Assembly (NCBI RefSeq): GCF_019645835.1
Contig: NZ_CP080998.1
Coordinates: forward strand, 1,488,001-1,552,000
Direction of reading: 5' to 3'
Source of the DNA: Mycolicibacterium holsaticum DSM 44478 = JCM 12374
Lineage (GTDB): Bacteria; Actinomycetota; Actinomycetes; Mycobacteriales; Mycobacteriaceae
DNA length: 64,000 nucleotides
Numbering within the stretch: position 1 is the first letter of the stretch; the number at the start of each line of letters is the position of its first letter. A model generated the notes under the pieces. That model ran no database searches. It was not told the DNA's origin and saw nothing but the letters and a program-made list of their open reading frames with translations. Of the stretch, positions 31,785 to 39,412 are shown piece by piece. The position numbers were made by a program, and so were the translations under genes.

Positions 31785-32207
31785 TCACTTCGGGGCGGTG
31801 AGTTCCAGCGCGATGTTGTCGGGATCTCTGAACTCCAAAATGTAGGCCGGGCCGATGTCTTTGACCGGCTCGTGCGCGACACCCAGGGCATCGAGATGTT
31901 CTGCGGCCGCCTCCAATTCGTCCTTGCTATCCAGGCGGAACGACAGGTGGTCCAGACCGGCGCGGTTCTCGTCGAAGCGATCGGACGCGACGGGACGCAG
32001 CCCCACCAGCATGCCGCCGAGGTCATAGACCACGCCGCCGAAGAGAAAACCCAGGGCCTCGCGGGTGGCTTCGTCGGCCTTGTCGGGTATCTCGAGCAGC
32101 ACTCCCCAGCCGAACACGCTCTCGTAGAACTGTCGTGACCGCTCGATATCGGTGACGGTGAGCCGAACGTGTGCGACGGACCGGGTGTTGATCGCCATGA
32201 CTGCCAT
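31785..32207 (-). CDS. VOC (glyoxalase-fold) protein
   Basis: A VOC-fold protein of about 140 aa. I place the start at the ATG of MAVMAINTRSVAHVRLTVTD; GTG 32222 and ATG 32198 are alternatives and ribosome sites do not decide. Metal-ligand positions are His in SVAHVRLTV, His in LDHLSFRLDSKDE and Glu in DPDNIALELTAPK. It is divergent from the F420-type oxidoreductase (68 bp between the starts). Substrate unknown. Confidence 0.83.
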   Translation of the reverse strand: MAVMAINTRSVAHVRLTVTDIERSRQFYESVFGWGVLLEIPDKADEATREALGFLFGGVVYDLGGMLVGLRPVASDRFDENRAGLDHLSFRLDSKDELEAAAEHLDALGVAHEPVKDIGPAYILEFRDPDNIALELTAPK

Positions 32208-32275
32208 GCTGCCAGCGGACACGATTCGTCGAGGTCAATCCCCGGCATCGGGTCGGCCGTGCCAGAATCGCGGGC

Positions 32276-33169
32276 GTGCAGATCGGGATGACCATGCCGG
32301 TGATGGAAGCCGACCTCGATGCCGCCACGCTCAAGGCGTGGGCCAAGGCCATCGACGACGGGCCGTTCTCGTCGCTGTGCTGGGGAGAGCGGATCGCGTT
32401 CGACAACCCCGAGAGCCTGACGCTGTTGGGGGCGCTGGCAGCGTGGACGGAGCGGGTGCGGCTCGTGACGACGGTGGTGGTGCCGCAGCTGCACGACCCC
32501 GTCATGCTCGCCAAGCAGTTGGCGACCGGCGACATGCTGTGCGACGGCCGGCTGACCGTCGGGATCGGTGTCGGCGGCAGGCACGAGGACTACCACGCCG
32601 TCGGTGCGGATCCGGCGACGCAGACCATGAAGGGGATGGCCGCGCGTGTCGCGGTGATGAAGCGCGTTTGGGCCGGCGAGAAGGTGACAGAATCCGTCGA
32701 AGCGGTCGGGCCCCCACCGGTTCAGGCCGGCGGCCCGCCGCTGATGGTCGGCACGATCGGGCCGAAGACCGTGCGCAGCGCTGCAGAATGGGCCGACGGC
32801 ATGGCGGGCACCATTCTCGACCTTGACGTCGCCAAGCAAGACGAACTGTTCGACGTCGCACGCAAGGCATGGGCCCATGCGGGTAAGCCCAGCCCGCACC
32901 TGGCCACCTCGTTCTGGTTCGCCATCGGTGACGGGGACGACGCGCGCGCACAGGTTCACCGGCATCTGCGGCGGTACATGAACTGGATTCCCGCCGAGTT
33001 CGTCGATGCGATGGCTCCCAGCACCGGATGGGCCGGCAATGAGGACGAGCTGGCCGAGGTGCTGCGCAGGTTCAGCGATATCGGCACAGACGAAATCCAC
33101 CTCATCCCAACCAGTTCCGACACCGACCAACTGCGACGGGTCGCCGACGTGGTGAAGGACTTCGCATAG
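32276..33169 (+). CDS. LLM-class F420-dependent oxidoreductase
   Basis: A 297-aa TIM-barrel protein of the luciferase-like monooxygenase superfamily from a GTG start (MQIGMTMPVMEADLDAATLK). Conserved features are the early SLCWGERIAF strand, WTERVRLVTTVVVPQLHDPV, DGRLTVGIGVGGRHEDYHAVG (cofactor-binding region) and the PPLMVGTIGPKTVRSAAEWADG block. In mycobacteria most such proteins use coenzyme F420 rather than FMN; this one follows that trend, but the cofactor is inferred. Confidence 0.85.
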   Translation: MQIGMTMPVMEADLDAATLKAWAKAIDDGPFSSLCWGERIAFDNPESLTLLGALAAWTERVRLVTTVVVPQLHDPVMLAKQLATGDMLCDGRLTVGIGVGGRHEDYHAVGADPATQTMKGMAARVAVMKRVWAGEKVTESVEAVGPPPVQAGGPPLMVGTIGPKTVRSAAEWADGMAGTILDLDVAKQDELFDVARKAWAHAGKPSPHLATSFWFAIGDGDDARAQVHRHLRRYMNWIPAEFVDAMAPSTGWAGNEDELAEVLRRFSDIGTDEIHLIPTSSDTDQLRRVADVVKDFA

Positions 33170-33322
33170 CCCAGCGTGGTGGCGCGAGTTGCGACGCGTG
33201 CATCAACGGGCTGGCGATGACCGCGAATTCCTGTCGGACTAACGTGGATGCGGATATCAACGCGCTACTGGCGCTGCCTCTTTCGCTCCTGCTGGTAACG
33301 CCCGACAGGATCGGAGAGCAGC

Positions 33323-33682
33323 ATGCCGGATTCGATGTATCAGCCGACCACCGCAGAGGTGTCTGCCCGTCGCAAGGCGCTTGCGCCGGAAATCCATGAA
33401 GCGTTCGAACGGTTCAGCAGCGCCGTTTTCGCCGAGGGCGCCCTCCCGGAGAAGACCAAGCAACTGATCGCGGTTGCCGTTGCTCACGTCACGCAGTGTC
33501 CGTACTGCATCACCGGCCACACGAAACTGGCAACCCGCAAGGGCGCAAGCCCAGAAGAGATTATGGAAGCCATCTGGGTGGCGGCCGAGATGCGGGCCGG
33601 CGGCGCGTTCGCCCACGCCACGTTGGCGATCGACGCCATCGACCACAGCGGGCACCGGCACGCGGCAACCGAGCGGAACTGA
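33323..33682 (+). CDS. AhpD/carboxymuconolactone decarboxylase-family protein
   Basis: A 119-aa alpha-helical protein with the CxxC redox centre and catalytic histidine of the AhpD-like family: Cys59, Cys62 and His66 in VTQCPYCITGH. The remaining core (ASPEEIMEAIWVAAEMRAGG) fits. Such proteins reduce peroxides or act as peroxidase adaptors. It faces the folE gene convergently and might belong to the same stress theme as the doxX/Fe-S regulator cluster, which is speculative. Confidence 0.85.
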   Translation: MPDSMYQPTTAEVSARRKALAPEIHEAFERFSSAVFAEGALPEKTKQLIAVAVAHVTQCPYCITGHTKLATRKGASPEEIMEAIWVAAEMRAGGAFAHATLAIDAIDHSGHRHAATERN

Positions 33683-33745
33683 ACCCCAACCCGGTTGATA
33701 CCGGCACTTCGGTCAAACAGATAGCTCGCGCGACAACGCTTCTCG

Positions 33746-34342
33746 TCAGGCGTTGACGTCGGCCAGGGCAAAGAATTCCTGGCGTGAGCGAGCGTCATCG
33801 CGCAGGGCGCCCAGGAGTGTGGACGTGATTGTGGCTGACCCGGTGGCGTGCACCCCGCGCAGGGTCATGCAGCTGTGCTCGGCCTCGATGACGACTCCGA
33901 CACCGCGGGGTTGTAGGTGCTCGACGAGGCATTCGGCGATCTGTTTGGTGAGTCGTTCCTGAAGCTGAGGCCGGCAGGCAAAGTGCTCGGCGATGCGGGC
34001 GAGCTTCGACAACCCGATGATGCGATCACCGGGCAGATACCCGATGTGCGCGGTGCCCGTGAACGGCAGCATGTGGTGCTCGCACACCGACCGGATGGGC
34101 AAGTTGCGGCACATCACGAGTTCGTCGTAACCCTCGTCGTTGGGAAACGTGGTCAGGTCGAAGGTTCGCGGGGTGAGCAGTTCGGCGTAGCCGCGCGCCA
34201 TCCGGGCGGGGGTGTCACGAAGACCTTCTGACTCCAGCGAAATACCAAGCGCCCGCAGGAACGCGGCGGCGGCGATCCCCGCGGCGGCAACGTCTCTGTC
34301 AGGGGACGGGGGAACGAGCTGCAACGCCGCGTTCGAATGCAT
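33746..34342 (-). CDS. folE: GTP cyclohydrolase I (FolE), probable paralogue
   Basis: A 198-aa enzyme converting GTP to dihydroneopterin triphosphate. The zinc site is visible: Cys87 and His90 (SVCEHHMLPFTG) and Cys158 (EAEHSCMTLRGV). Other signatures are DTPARMARGYAELL, LARIAEHFACRPQLQERLT and GSATITSTLLG. The ATG at 34342 has an AGGAACC ribosome site. Mycobacteria usually carry folE beside ftsH/folP, so this copy in a doxX-linked operon is probably a second, conditionally used enzyme. It lies 87 bp downstream of doxX. Confidence 0.92.
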   Translation of the reverse strand: MHSNAALQLVPPSPDRDVAAAGIAAAAFLRALGISLESEGLRDTPARMARGYAELLTPRTFDLTTFPNDEGYDELVMCRNLPIRSVCEHHMLPFTGTAHIGYLPGDRIIGLSKLARIAEHFACRPQLQERLTKQIAECLVEHLQPRGVGVVIEAEHSCMTLRGVHATGSATITSTLLGALRDDARSRQEFFALADVNA

Positions 34343-34429
34343 GGACTGAGGTTCCTTTCGGGCAATCGACTCCGCCACCCGTCGAGGTGCGTGGACTCGA
34401 CGGGTGAGCGGATCGGTGGGCAAAATTCG

Positions 34430-34906
34430 CTATGCGGCCGAGGAACTCGTGGTCGAGGCGGTGGGCCGGCCCAAGGGCGCGTCGTAGACGGAGGCCAGCC
34501 GGGCGAGCGTCAGCGCGGCGAGCAGCAGCCCGAAGTCGCGCAGCGCGACGTCGTAGTAGCCCGAGTACGTCAGCAGGTTGACGATGATGCCGGCGAGCCA
34601 GGCGGCCACGATGTACGCGGCGTATCGCGGCTTGATCGCAACGGCGATGCCGGCGACGATCTCGATCACGCCGACGACCATCATCGTGTGCGCCGGGCTG
34701 AGCGGGCTCAGGTCGGCGATCCAGCCTGCCAAATACCCTTCCCAGTTCGCCGGGGACGTGGTGAGCAGGTTGAAGAACTTGTCGACGCCCATGACGATCG
34801 GCAGCACCGTAAACCCGACCCGCAGTAGCACGAACGCGCCGTACGCGGGTTCGCTCCGGGCCCGATCGAGCACGCCGGCGGGAGCCGTTGAACGCGAGGC
34901 AGTCAT
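34430..34906 (-). CDS. DoxX-family membrane protein
   Basis: A 158-aa four-TM protein. Segments are about 25-43 (LLRVGFTVLPIVMGVDKFFN), 70-90, 95-115 (YAAYIVAAWLAGIIVNLLTY) and 120-138. DoxX family members take part in redox or thiosulfate/quinone processes and in oxidative-stress complexes. It has a strong GAAGGAGA ribosome site overlapping the inverted repeat at 34918-34947, so repressor binding there would shut down both its promoter and start. Probably one operon with folE. Confidence 0.85.
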   Translation of the reverse strand: MTASRSTAPAGVLDRARSEPAYGAFVLLRVGFTVLPIVMGVDKFFNLLTTSPANWEGYLAGWIADLSPLSPAHTMMVVGVIEIVAGIAVAIKPRYAAYIVAAWLAGIIVNLLTYSGYYDVALRDFGLLLAALTLARLASVYDAPLGRPTASTTSSSAA

Positions 34907-34917
34907 AGCCAGTCTCC

Positions 34918-34947
34918 TTCTAAAAGTAGCAATATGCCTTTTTAGAA
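34918..34947. promoter_or_regulatory. inverted repeat between doxX and the Fe-S-type regulator
   Basis: TTCTAAAAG (34918-34926) and CTTTTTAGAA (34938-34947) form a near-perfect palindrome (one extra T) in an unusually A/T-rich 90-bp divergent promoter. It is a strong operator candidate for the regulator at 34997. Confidence 0.6.
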
Positions 34948-34996
34948 TCTGCCTGCGCGTTCTATTTGTCAAGAGTTGTTGGTGATAGAATTGGGC

Positions 34997-35680
34997 ATGC
35001 CCGTGCACCGCCCGAACGACCTGGCTGCACTGACCGGGTTGAGCCATCTGGAGGACCCGGTACGGCGTCAGTTGTACGAGTGCGTGGCCGAAAGCGATGT
35101 CCCGATTTCGCGGGAGCAGGCGGCCGCGGCGGCGGGCATCGGACGCACCTTGGCCGCCTATCACCTCGACAAGCTGGCCGACGCCGGCCTGCTCACGATC
35201 AGCTATCAACGCCTCACTGGGCGCGACGGGCCGGGGGCGGGTCGCCCGGCGAAGCTGTACGCCCGCGCGCCGGGGGAGATGACGATCAGCGTGCCGCCCC
35301 GGGACTACGAACTGCTGGCCAGGTTGCTGGTGGGAGCCGTCGAGCAGGATGACAGCGGCGCAGTGCAGGCGGCGGTCGACGGCGCCGCATTCGAAGCCGG
35401 CAGGAGCGTGGGAACCGAATCAGCGCGAGACATCGTCGTCGCGCTGCGTCGGTGCGGCTACCTGCCCCACGTCGACGACGATTGCGTCAGCCTGCGAAAT
35501 TGCCCGTTTCACCAGGTCGCCCGCGACCATCGGGATGTGGTGTGCGGGCTGAACCTGCGGCTCGTCGAGGGAATCATCGCGGGTTGTGATCAACCGCAGG
35601 CCCACGCCGAACTCACCCCGCACCCCGACCGATGCTGTGTGGTGGTGCGCGGTGTGGAACCCGATGCCGAACGTGACTGA
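34997..35680 (+). CDS. HTH regulator with probable Fe-S cluster cysteines (SufR/HTH_20-like)
   Basis: A 227-aa protein from ATG 34997; TTG/GTG codons 15-21 bp upstream are possible. The N-terminal winged HTH (DPVRRQLYECVAES through LAAYHLDKLADAGLLTISYQ) is ArsR/DeoR-like. The C-terminal domain has the conserved Cys set Cys153, Cys163, Cys169 (NCPFHQVARDH), Cys183 (VVCGLNLRLVEGI), and later Cys197 and Cys213-214. The NCPFHxxAxxHxxxVC pattern is typical of regulators related to SufR that sense redox or NO through an Fe-S cluster. Cluster type and signal are inferred. Divergent from doxX-folE. Confidence 0.82.
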   Translation: MPVHRPNDLAALTGLSHLEDPVRRQLYECVAESDVPISREQAAAAAGIGRTLAAYHLDKLADAGLLTISYQRLTGRDGPGAGRPAKLYARAPGEMTISVPPRDYELLARLLVGAVEQDDSGAVQAAVDGAAFEAGRSVGTESARDIVVALRRCGYLPHVDDDCVSLRNCPFHQVARDHRDVVCGLNLRLVEGIIAGCDQPQAHAELTPHPDRCCVVVRGVEPDAERD

Positions 35681-35731
35681 GCGCTCGGCGTGGCGCAGCG
35701 CAGCGCGCTTGTCACCCGCTGATCGCGTCGA

Positions 35732-37291
35732 TCAGTCTGTGCTCCCGCTGCTGGCGTTGTCGCCCGAGCCGGCGTCGGAGTTATTGCCCGAACCGCCGTC
35801 GGCGTCAGCTCCGGGCCCGGGGCTCTGATCCGCGTCGCCGGCGTCGGCGTCGCTGACCGATTCGTCGTCCCCGACTGCATTTCCGGCACCATCAACGGCC
35901 GAGTCGTCGGCGCCGACGGTGTCTGCGCCCACGACGACGTCCACGTCTTCCTCGCCGGTGGCATCTGTCCCGTCAGTGGCGGTGTCGTCATCGACGGCGT
36001 CCACCTCGCCACCGGTGTTCTCGTCAGCTGACGTGTCGTCGACGACGCCACCGTCATCGGGATCCGTCGAAGCGTTGGTGTCCGCGGTGAGGTCCTCGGA
36101 GCCCGTGCCGACACCGGCATCGTCGCCAGAGTTCCCCGACTCCGCTTGGCCGACACCGTTATCGGTGTCTACGGCGAATGTCTGAGCCCTGAAATTGGGC
36201 GGGTTCTCGGGTCCGCCGGCCCCCGCGCGGAACGAGGTAGCGGCGGCTGGAGCCGTCGCCGCGCCGGGCGTGACAGCATCGATGATCGACACCAGCGTGT
36301 CGGCGATCGCGGTGCTGAAAAAGACACCGGTGTCGGCGATGGCGGTGACGAAGCCGCTGAACAACTCGGTGCCCGCGGTGGTCAGGCCACTGATCACTCC
36401 CGCGCCGAATGCGACCGCCGCGGCCGCTTGCGCCAACCCGAAGTTGACCAGCCCGGCGGTCTGCGCGGTGGCGAACACCACCAACTCGGCCAGCGAGTCG
36501 ACGACGAATTCGCTGACCTCAACGCCCGCTGCCGTCAGGCCGGCAACGGTGGCGGCGCCCGCCGCAAGCAGTCCGACGAACGCCTCGGTGCCGGCCGCCA
36601 CGCCGGTGGCAGCGGCGGTGATGCCAAAGTTCACCAGACCCGCCCCGGCGTTCACCAGAAATTCCAGCGGCGCCGCGAACGGCGCTGGGAGAACCGAGTT
36701 CAGGGCGAACACCACGAGTTCGGCAGCGCTGGTGGTGAAGAACGTGCCGGCCTCGGCTGCCGCCGTGACCAGATCGACAAAGGCGCCCGCACCCGCGGCG
36801 ACCAGACCGGCAAGCACCGCACCACCGGCCAGCAGTGCGGTGGCCCCCTGCGCGACGGCGAAGTTCACCAGGCCGGCGGCTTGGGTGACCCCGAAGGCAA
36901 TGAGCTCAGCCAGCTGGGTGGTGATGAACACGCCGGCTTCCGCGGCCGCTGCCACCAGCCCGGCCACGGTGGTGGCCCCCGCGGCGACGAGCGCTGCGAA
37001 CTGGGTGGCGCCGAAGGTGACGCCCTCGGCGACGGTGATCAGGCCGGCGTTGATCAGCTCGGAGGTTTGCGTGATCAGGAACGTCAACGCTGATGCGGCG
37101 TCGGCGGGGGTAGCCAGCGTCGGAGCGGGCATATCGAGAACGGAGGCCAGCAACTCGCTATTGGCCGAAACGGACGGCAGTGACGGGATCGCGATCTCGG
37201 GCACAGGCGCTGCGACGGGGTTGGCGATCAATGCGGTGGCGCCGACGATGGCGACGCCGGTGGTGACGAGGGGACGCGCTGCGAGTTCCAT
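35732..37291 (-). CDS. exported Ala/Gly-rich repeat protein with acidic C-terminal tail
   Basis: A 519-aa protein starting at ATG 37291 (MELAARPLVTTGVAIVGATA), a signal/anchor-like N-terminus common in mycobacterial surface proteins. Residues 60-340 hold about four degenerate repeats. Their starts are near 118, 180, 258 and 320, each with an (E/D)xGxFxTxxAEL unit and an AGLVNFxxAxxA unit. They are hydrophobic and Ala-rich, suggestive of stacked amphipathic helices. From about residue 360 the protein is a disordered Asp/Gly/Ser/Glu tail. Not a PE/PPE protein (no PE or PPE motif). The function may be envelope-associated; unproven. Confidence 0.75.
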   Translation of the reverse strand: MELAARPLVTTGVAIVGATALIANPVAAPVPEIAIPSLPSVSANSELLASVLDMPAPTLATPADAASALTFLITQTSELINAGLITVAEGVTFGATQFAALVAAGATTVAGLVAAAAEAGVFITTQLAELIAFGVTQAAGLVNFAVAQGATALLAGGAVLAGLVAAGAGAFVDLVTAAAEAGTFFTTSAAELVVFALNSVLPAPFAAPLEFLVNAGAGLVNFGITAAATGVAAGTEAFVGLLAAGAATVAGLTAAGVEVSEFVVDSLAELVVFATAQTAGLVNFGLAQAAAAVAFGAGVISGLTTAGTELFSGFVTAIADTGVFFSTAIADTLVSIIDAVTPGAATAPAAATSFRAGAGGPENPPNFRAQTFAVDTDNGVGQAESGNSGDDAGVGTGSEDLTADTNASTDPDDGGVVDDTSADENTGGEVDAVDDDTATDGTDATGEEDVDVVVGADTVGADDSAVDGAGNAVGDDESVSDADAGDADQSPGPGADADGGSGNNSDAGSGDNASSGSTD

Positions 37292-38151
37292 GGGTGTTCC
37301 TAGGGTGGGTGGGCCGATAGCAAATGCTGTATGGCTCACAATATCCCTATTTGGCAAATTCAAACAGATTTATTGACGGAACTTTTGGGGGTCTGGTGAG
37401 TAGCCGAACAATTCTGTCTGAGATGTCCTTTAGGGCTATCAAGATTGGTTGCATCTAATCGATCTTTCCCGCGGATGAAGCGATGCGAATAAGAAATAGT
37501 GTAGCCATTCCCGAGATATGCATCGGGGAGCGCCGATTTGCCCGGTCCGTATCCGCAGGCGCTAACGCCCGATAAAACTAACGTCACCGTAAGCCCATGG
37601 CTTTGCTGGATTGGTTGTGCAATGTGCAGCGATGTGACCTGCGGAGGTGGTGCAGGAGCCGGTCATATCCTCGGCCGGATGTCCGCTCCGGCCTGCCCGT
37701 CCATGGGGTGACAGTAAGGCCCAATAGACGGGGTCGACATGAGGTCGACGACCAGAAAGACAATTTTGCAGCAATAAATGGGCTCATCACTAGCGAATGT
37801 AATGAACCGCACGAGTGATCGCCGATCAAGATTCGGCAAGGAATCTCACGCGCTCGTTATGCTGCCGATTGAGCCTCCACGGGACGGGACACCGAATCTG
37901 TTCAGTGCGCACAGTGCGAGTTCTTTTCCCGTATTCATAGGCAACCAAACATTGCCACCCAGGGCGGGTGTAGGCGAACTGGTACCAGCGGAGCTGCAGC
38001 CAGTCCCTAGGCTCCGCCGCACGGTGGTTAACGGAGCGATCCGGTGGGACGATAGAGGTGTTAGGGAAGTCATCGTCTCGCCGGGTTGAGCCCAAGAACG
38101 GCAAGCCGTCTTCCCGATCGCGGCAGGGTATCCAGCCGATTGGAGTTCTCG
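37292..38151. other. 860-bp region without a convincing gene
   Basis: Between two exported-protein genes the sequence is more A/T-rich than its surroundings and all frames are short. A leftward frame 37360-37587 begins with a lipobox-like LVLSGVSACG but has a GTG start without ribosome site or full signal peptide. It may be a decayed lipoprotein. The 3' half presumably holds the promoter of the gene at 38152 and of the divergent repeat protein. Confidence 0.5.
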
Positions 38152-38424
38152 ATGAACAGAACAACACTGAACAGAACAACACTGAAAACGATCGCCGCAG
38201 GGGTTGCCCTTACCGGTGCACTGGGTTTGGCGTCCGTCGGACTCGGCGCAGGTCAGGCGCAAGCCGATCACGACTGGTGGTGGCACCCGCCATCACCCGG
38301 CCATCACCTCGTCCCGCCGCCGGGGCACATCGCGCATCTACCGTTCGTGCCGCCACCTGGACACATCGCGAAACTGCCGTTCGTGCCGCCGCCAGGCCAT
38401 TGGGACAAACCCTGGAAGTGGTGA
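38152..38424 (+). CDS. small secreted protein with PPPGH repeats
   Basis: A 90-aa protein. The signal peptide has an N-terminus formed by a duplicated unit (MNRTTLNRTTLK, from an 18-bp/17-bp near-tandem DNA repeat), then IAAGVALTGALGLASVGLGA and a cleavage site near GQAQA-D. The mature 50 residues begin DHDWWWHPPSP and carry three copies of a PPPGH(I/W)-type unit (PPPGHIAHLPFV, PPPGHIAKLPFV, PPPGHWDKPW). His, Trp and Pro richness suggests metal or cell-wall binding, unproven. Confidence 0.7.
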   Translation: MNRTTLNRTTLKTIAAGVALTGALGLASVGLGAGQAQADHDWWWHPPSPGHHLVPPPGHIAHLPFVPPPGHIAKLPFVPPPGHWDKPWKW

Positions 38425-38488
38425 CCGACGCCGCCCACCTGATGGCCGCCCCGCATCGGCGGGGCGGCCACCTGGTTAATCTGCCACC

Positions 38489-39412
38489 GTGTCTACGAAC
38501 TGGTCGCCGACCCGACTCGGCAATATGCGCGGCAAGCGCGTCATCGTCACCGGGGCCACCAACGGGGTGGGTCTCGCGACGGCCACGTCGCTGACCCGCG
38601 CCGGCGCGCGGGTGATCCTGGCGGTCCGAAACCTCGACCTCGGTGCGCGGCGCGCGGCGGAGATGGGCGGTGACACGTCGGTCGTCAAACTCGACCTCGC
38701 CGATCAGTCCTCGGTGCGCGCGTTCCCCGATCTGTTCGACGGTGAGGTCGACATCCTGATCAACAACGCCGGCCTGGTGGCTCAGCGGCGCAGCGACACG
38801 GTGGACGGTTTCGAAATCACCTTGGGCACAAACTTTCTGGGCCCCTTCGCCCTGACCAACCTGCTGTTCGAACGGGTCCGTTCGCAGATCATCAATGTCG
38901 GCTCCGACGCGCACAAGTCGGCCAGCATCGCTTTCGACGATCCCCACCTGCGCACTCGCAGATGGTCGGCGTTTCCCGCCTATGCGCGCTCAAAGCTGGC
39001 GGTGATGTTGTGGGGTCTGGAACTCGACCGCCGGTTGCGTGAGGCCGGTTCACCGGTCTGCACCTACCTGACGCACCCGGGCTGGGTAGCTTCGAACCTG
39101 TCCAACGTCTCAGACAAACGCTTGATGTCGACGTTTCACTCGGTGGTCAAGTCGCTGGCCGACGTGCTCGCGAACGATCTCGATGCAGGCGCCGCGCCAA
39201 CGCTGTACTGCATCACCGAGCCGATTCCGCCGGGTAGCTACGTGGGCATCGACAGCCGGTTCGGACTGAAGGGCGGTCCGACGTTGAGCGGCCGCGCCGC
39301 GGTCGCCTGTGACTACGAAAACGCCAGGAAGCTATGGGAATTCGCTGAGCACGAGACCGGTACCAGCCTGCCTCAGACGGCCACCTCGGCCCCCGATGGG
39401 ACGAAGTCGTAA
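38489..39412 (+). CDS. short-chain dehydrogenase/reductase
   Basis: A 307-aa SDR from GTG 38489. The Rossmann motif is TGATNGVGLATA (about residues 20-31), the NNAG motif is INNAGLV, and the catalytic Tyr-Lys pair is in FPAYARSKLAVMLWG. A C-terminal extension resembles the retinol-dehydrogenase/WWOX-like mycobacterial subgroup. Substrate unknown. Its last 40 bp overlap the 3' end of the convergent 1001-aa gene. Confidence 0.87.
   Translation: MSTNWSPTRLGNMRGKRVIVTGATNGVGLATATSLTRAGARVILAVRNLDLGARRAAEMGGDTSVVKLDLADQSSVRAFPDLFDGEVDILINNAGLVAQRRSDTVDGFEITLGTNFLGPFALTNLLFERVRSQIINVGSDAHKSASIAFDDPHLRTRRWSAFPAYARSKLAVMLWGLELDRRLREAGSPVCTYLTHPGWVASNLSNVSDKRLMSTFHSVVKSLADVLANDLDAGAAPTLYCITEPIPPGSYVGIDSRFGLKGGPTLSGRAAVACDYENARKLWEFAEHETGTSLPQTATSAPDGTKS

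Noticed and set aside
37360..37587. 75-aa lipoprotein-like frame
   Set aside because: GTG start with no ribosome site, signal peptide far too short, and the rest is low-quality polar sequence; kept only as a note in the gap entry.
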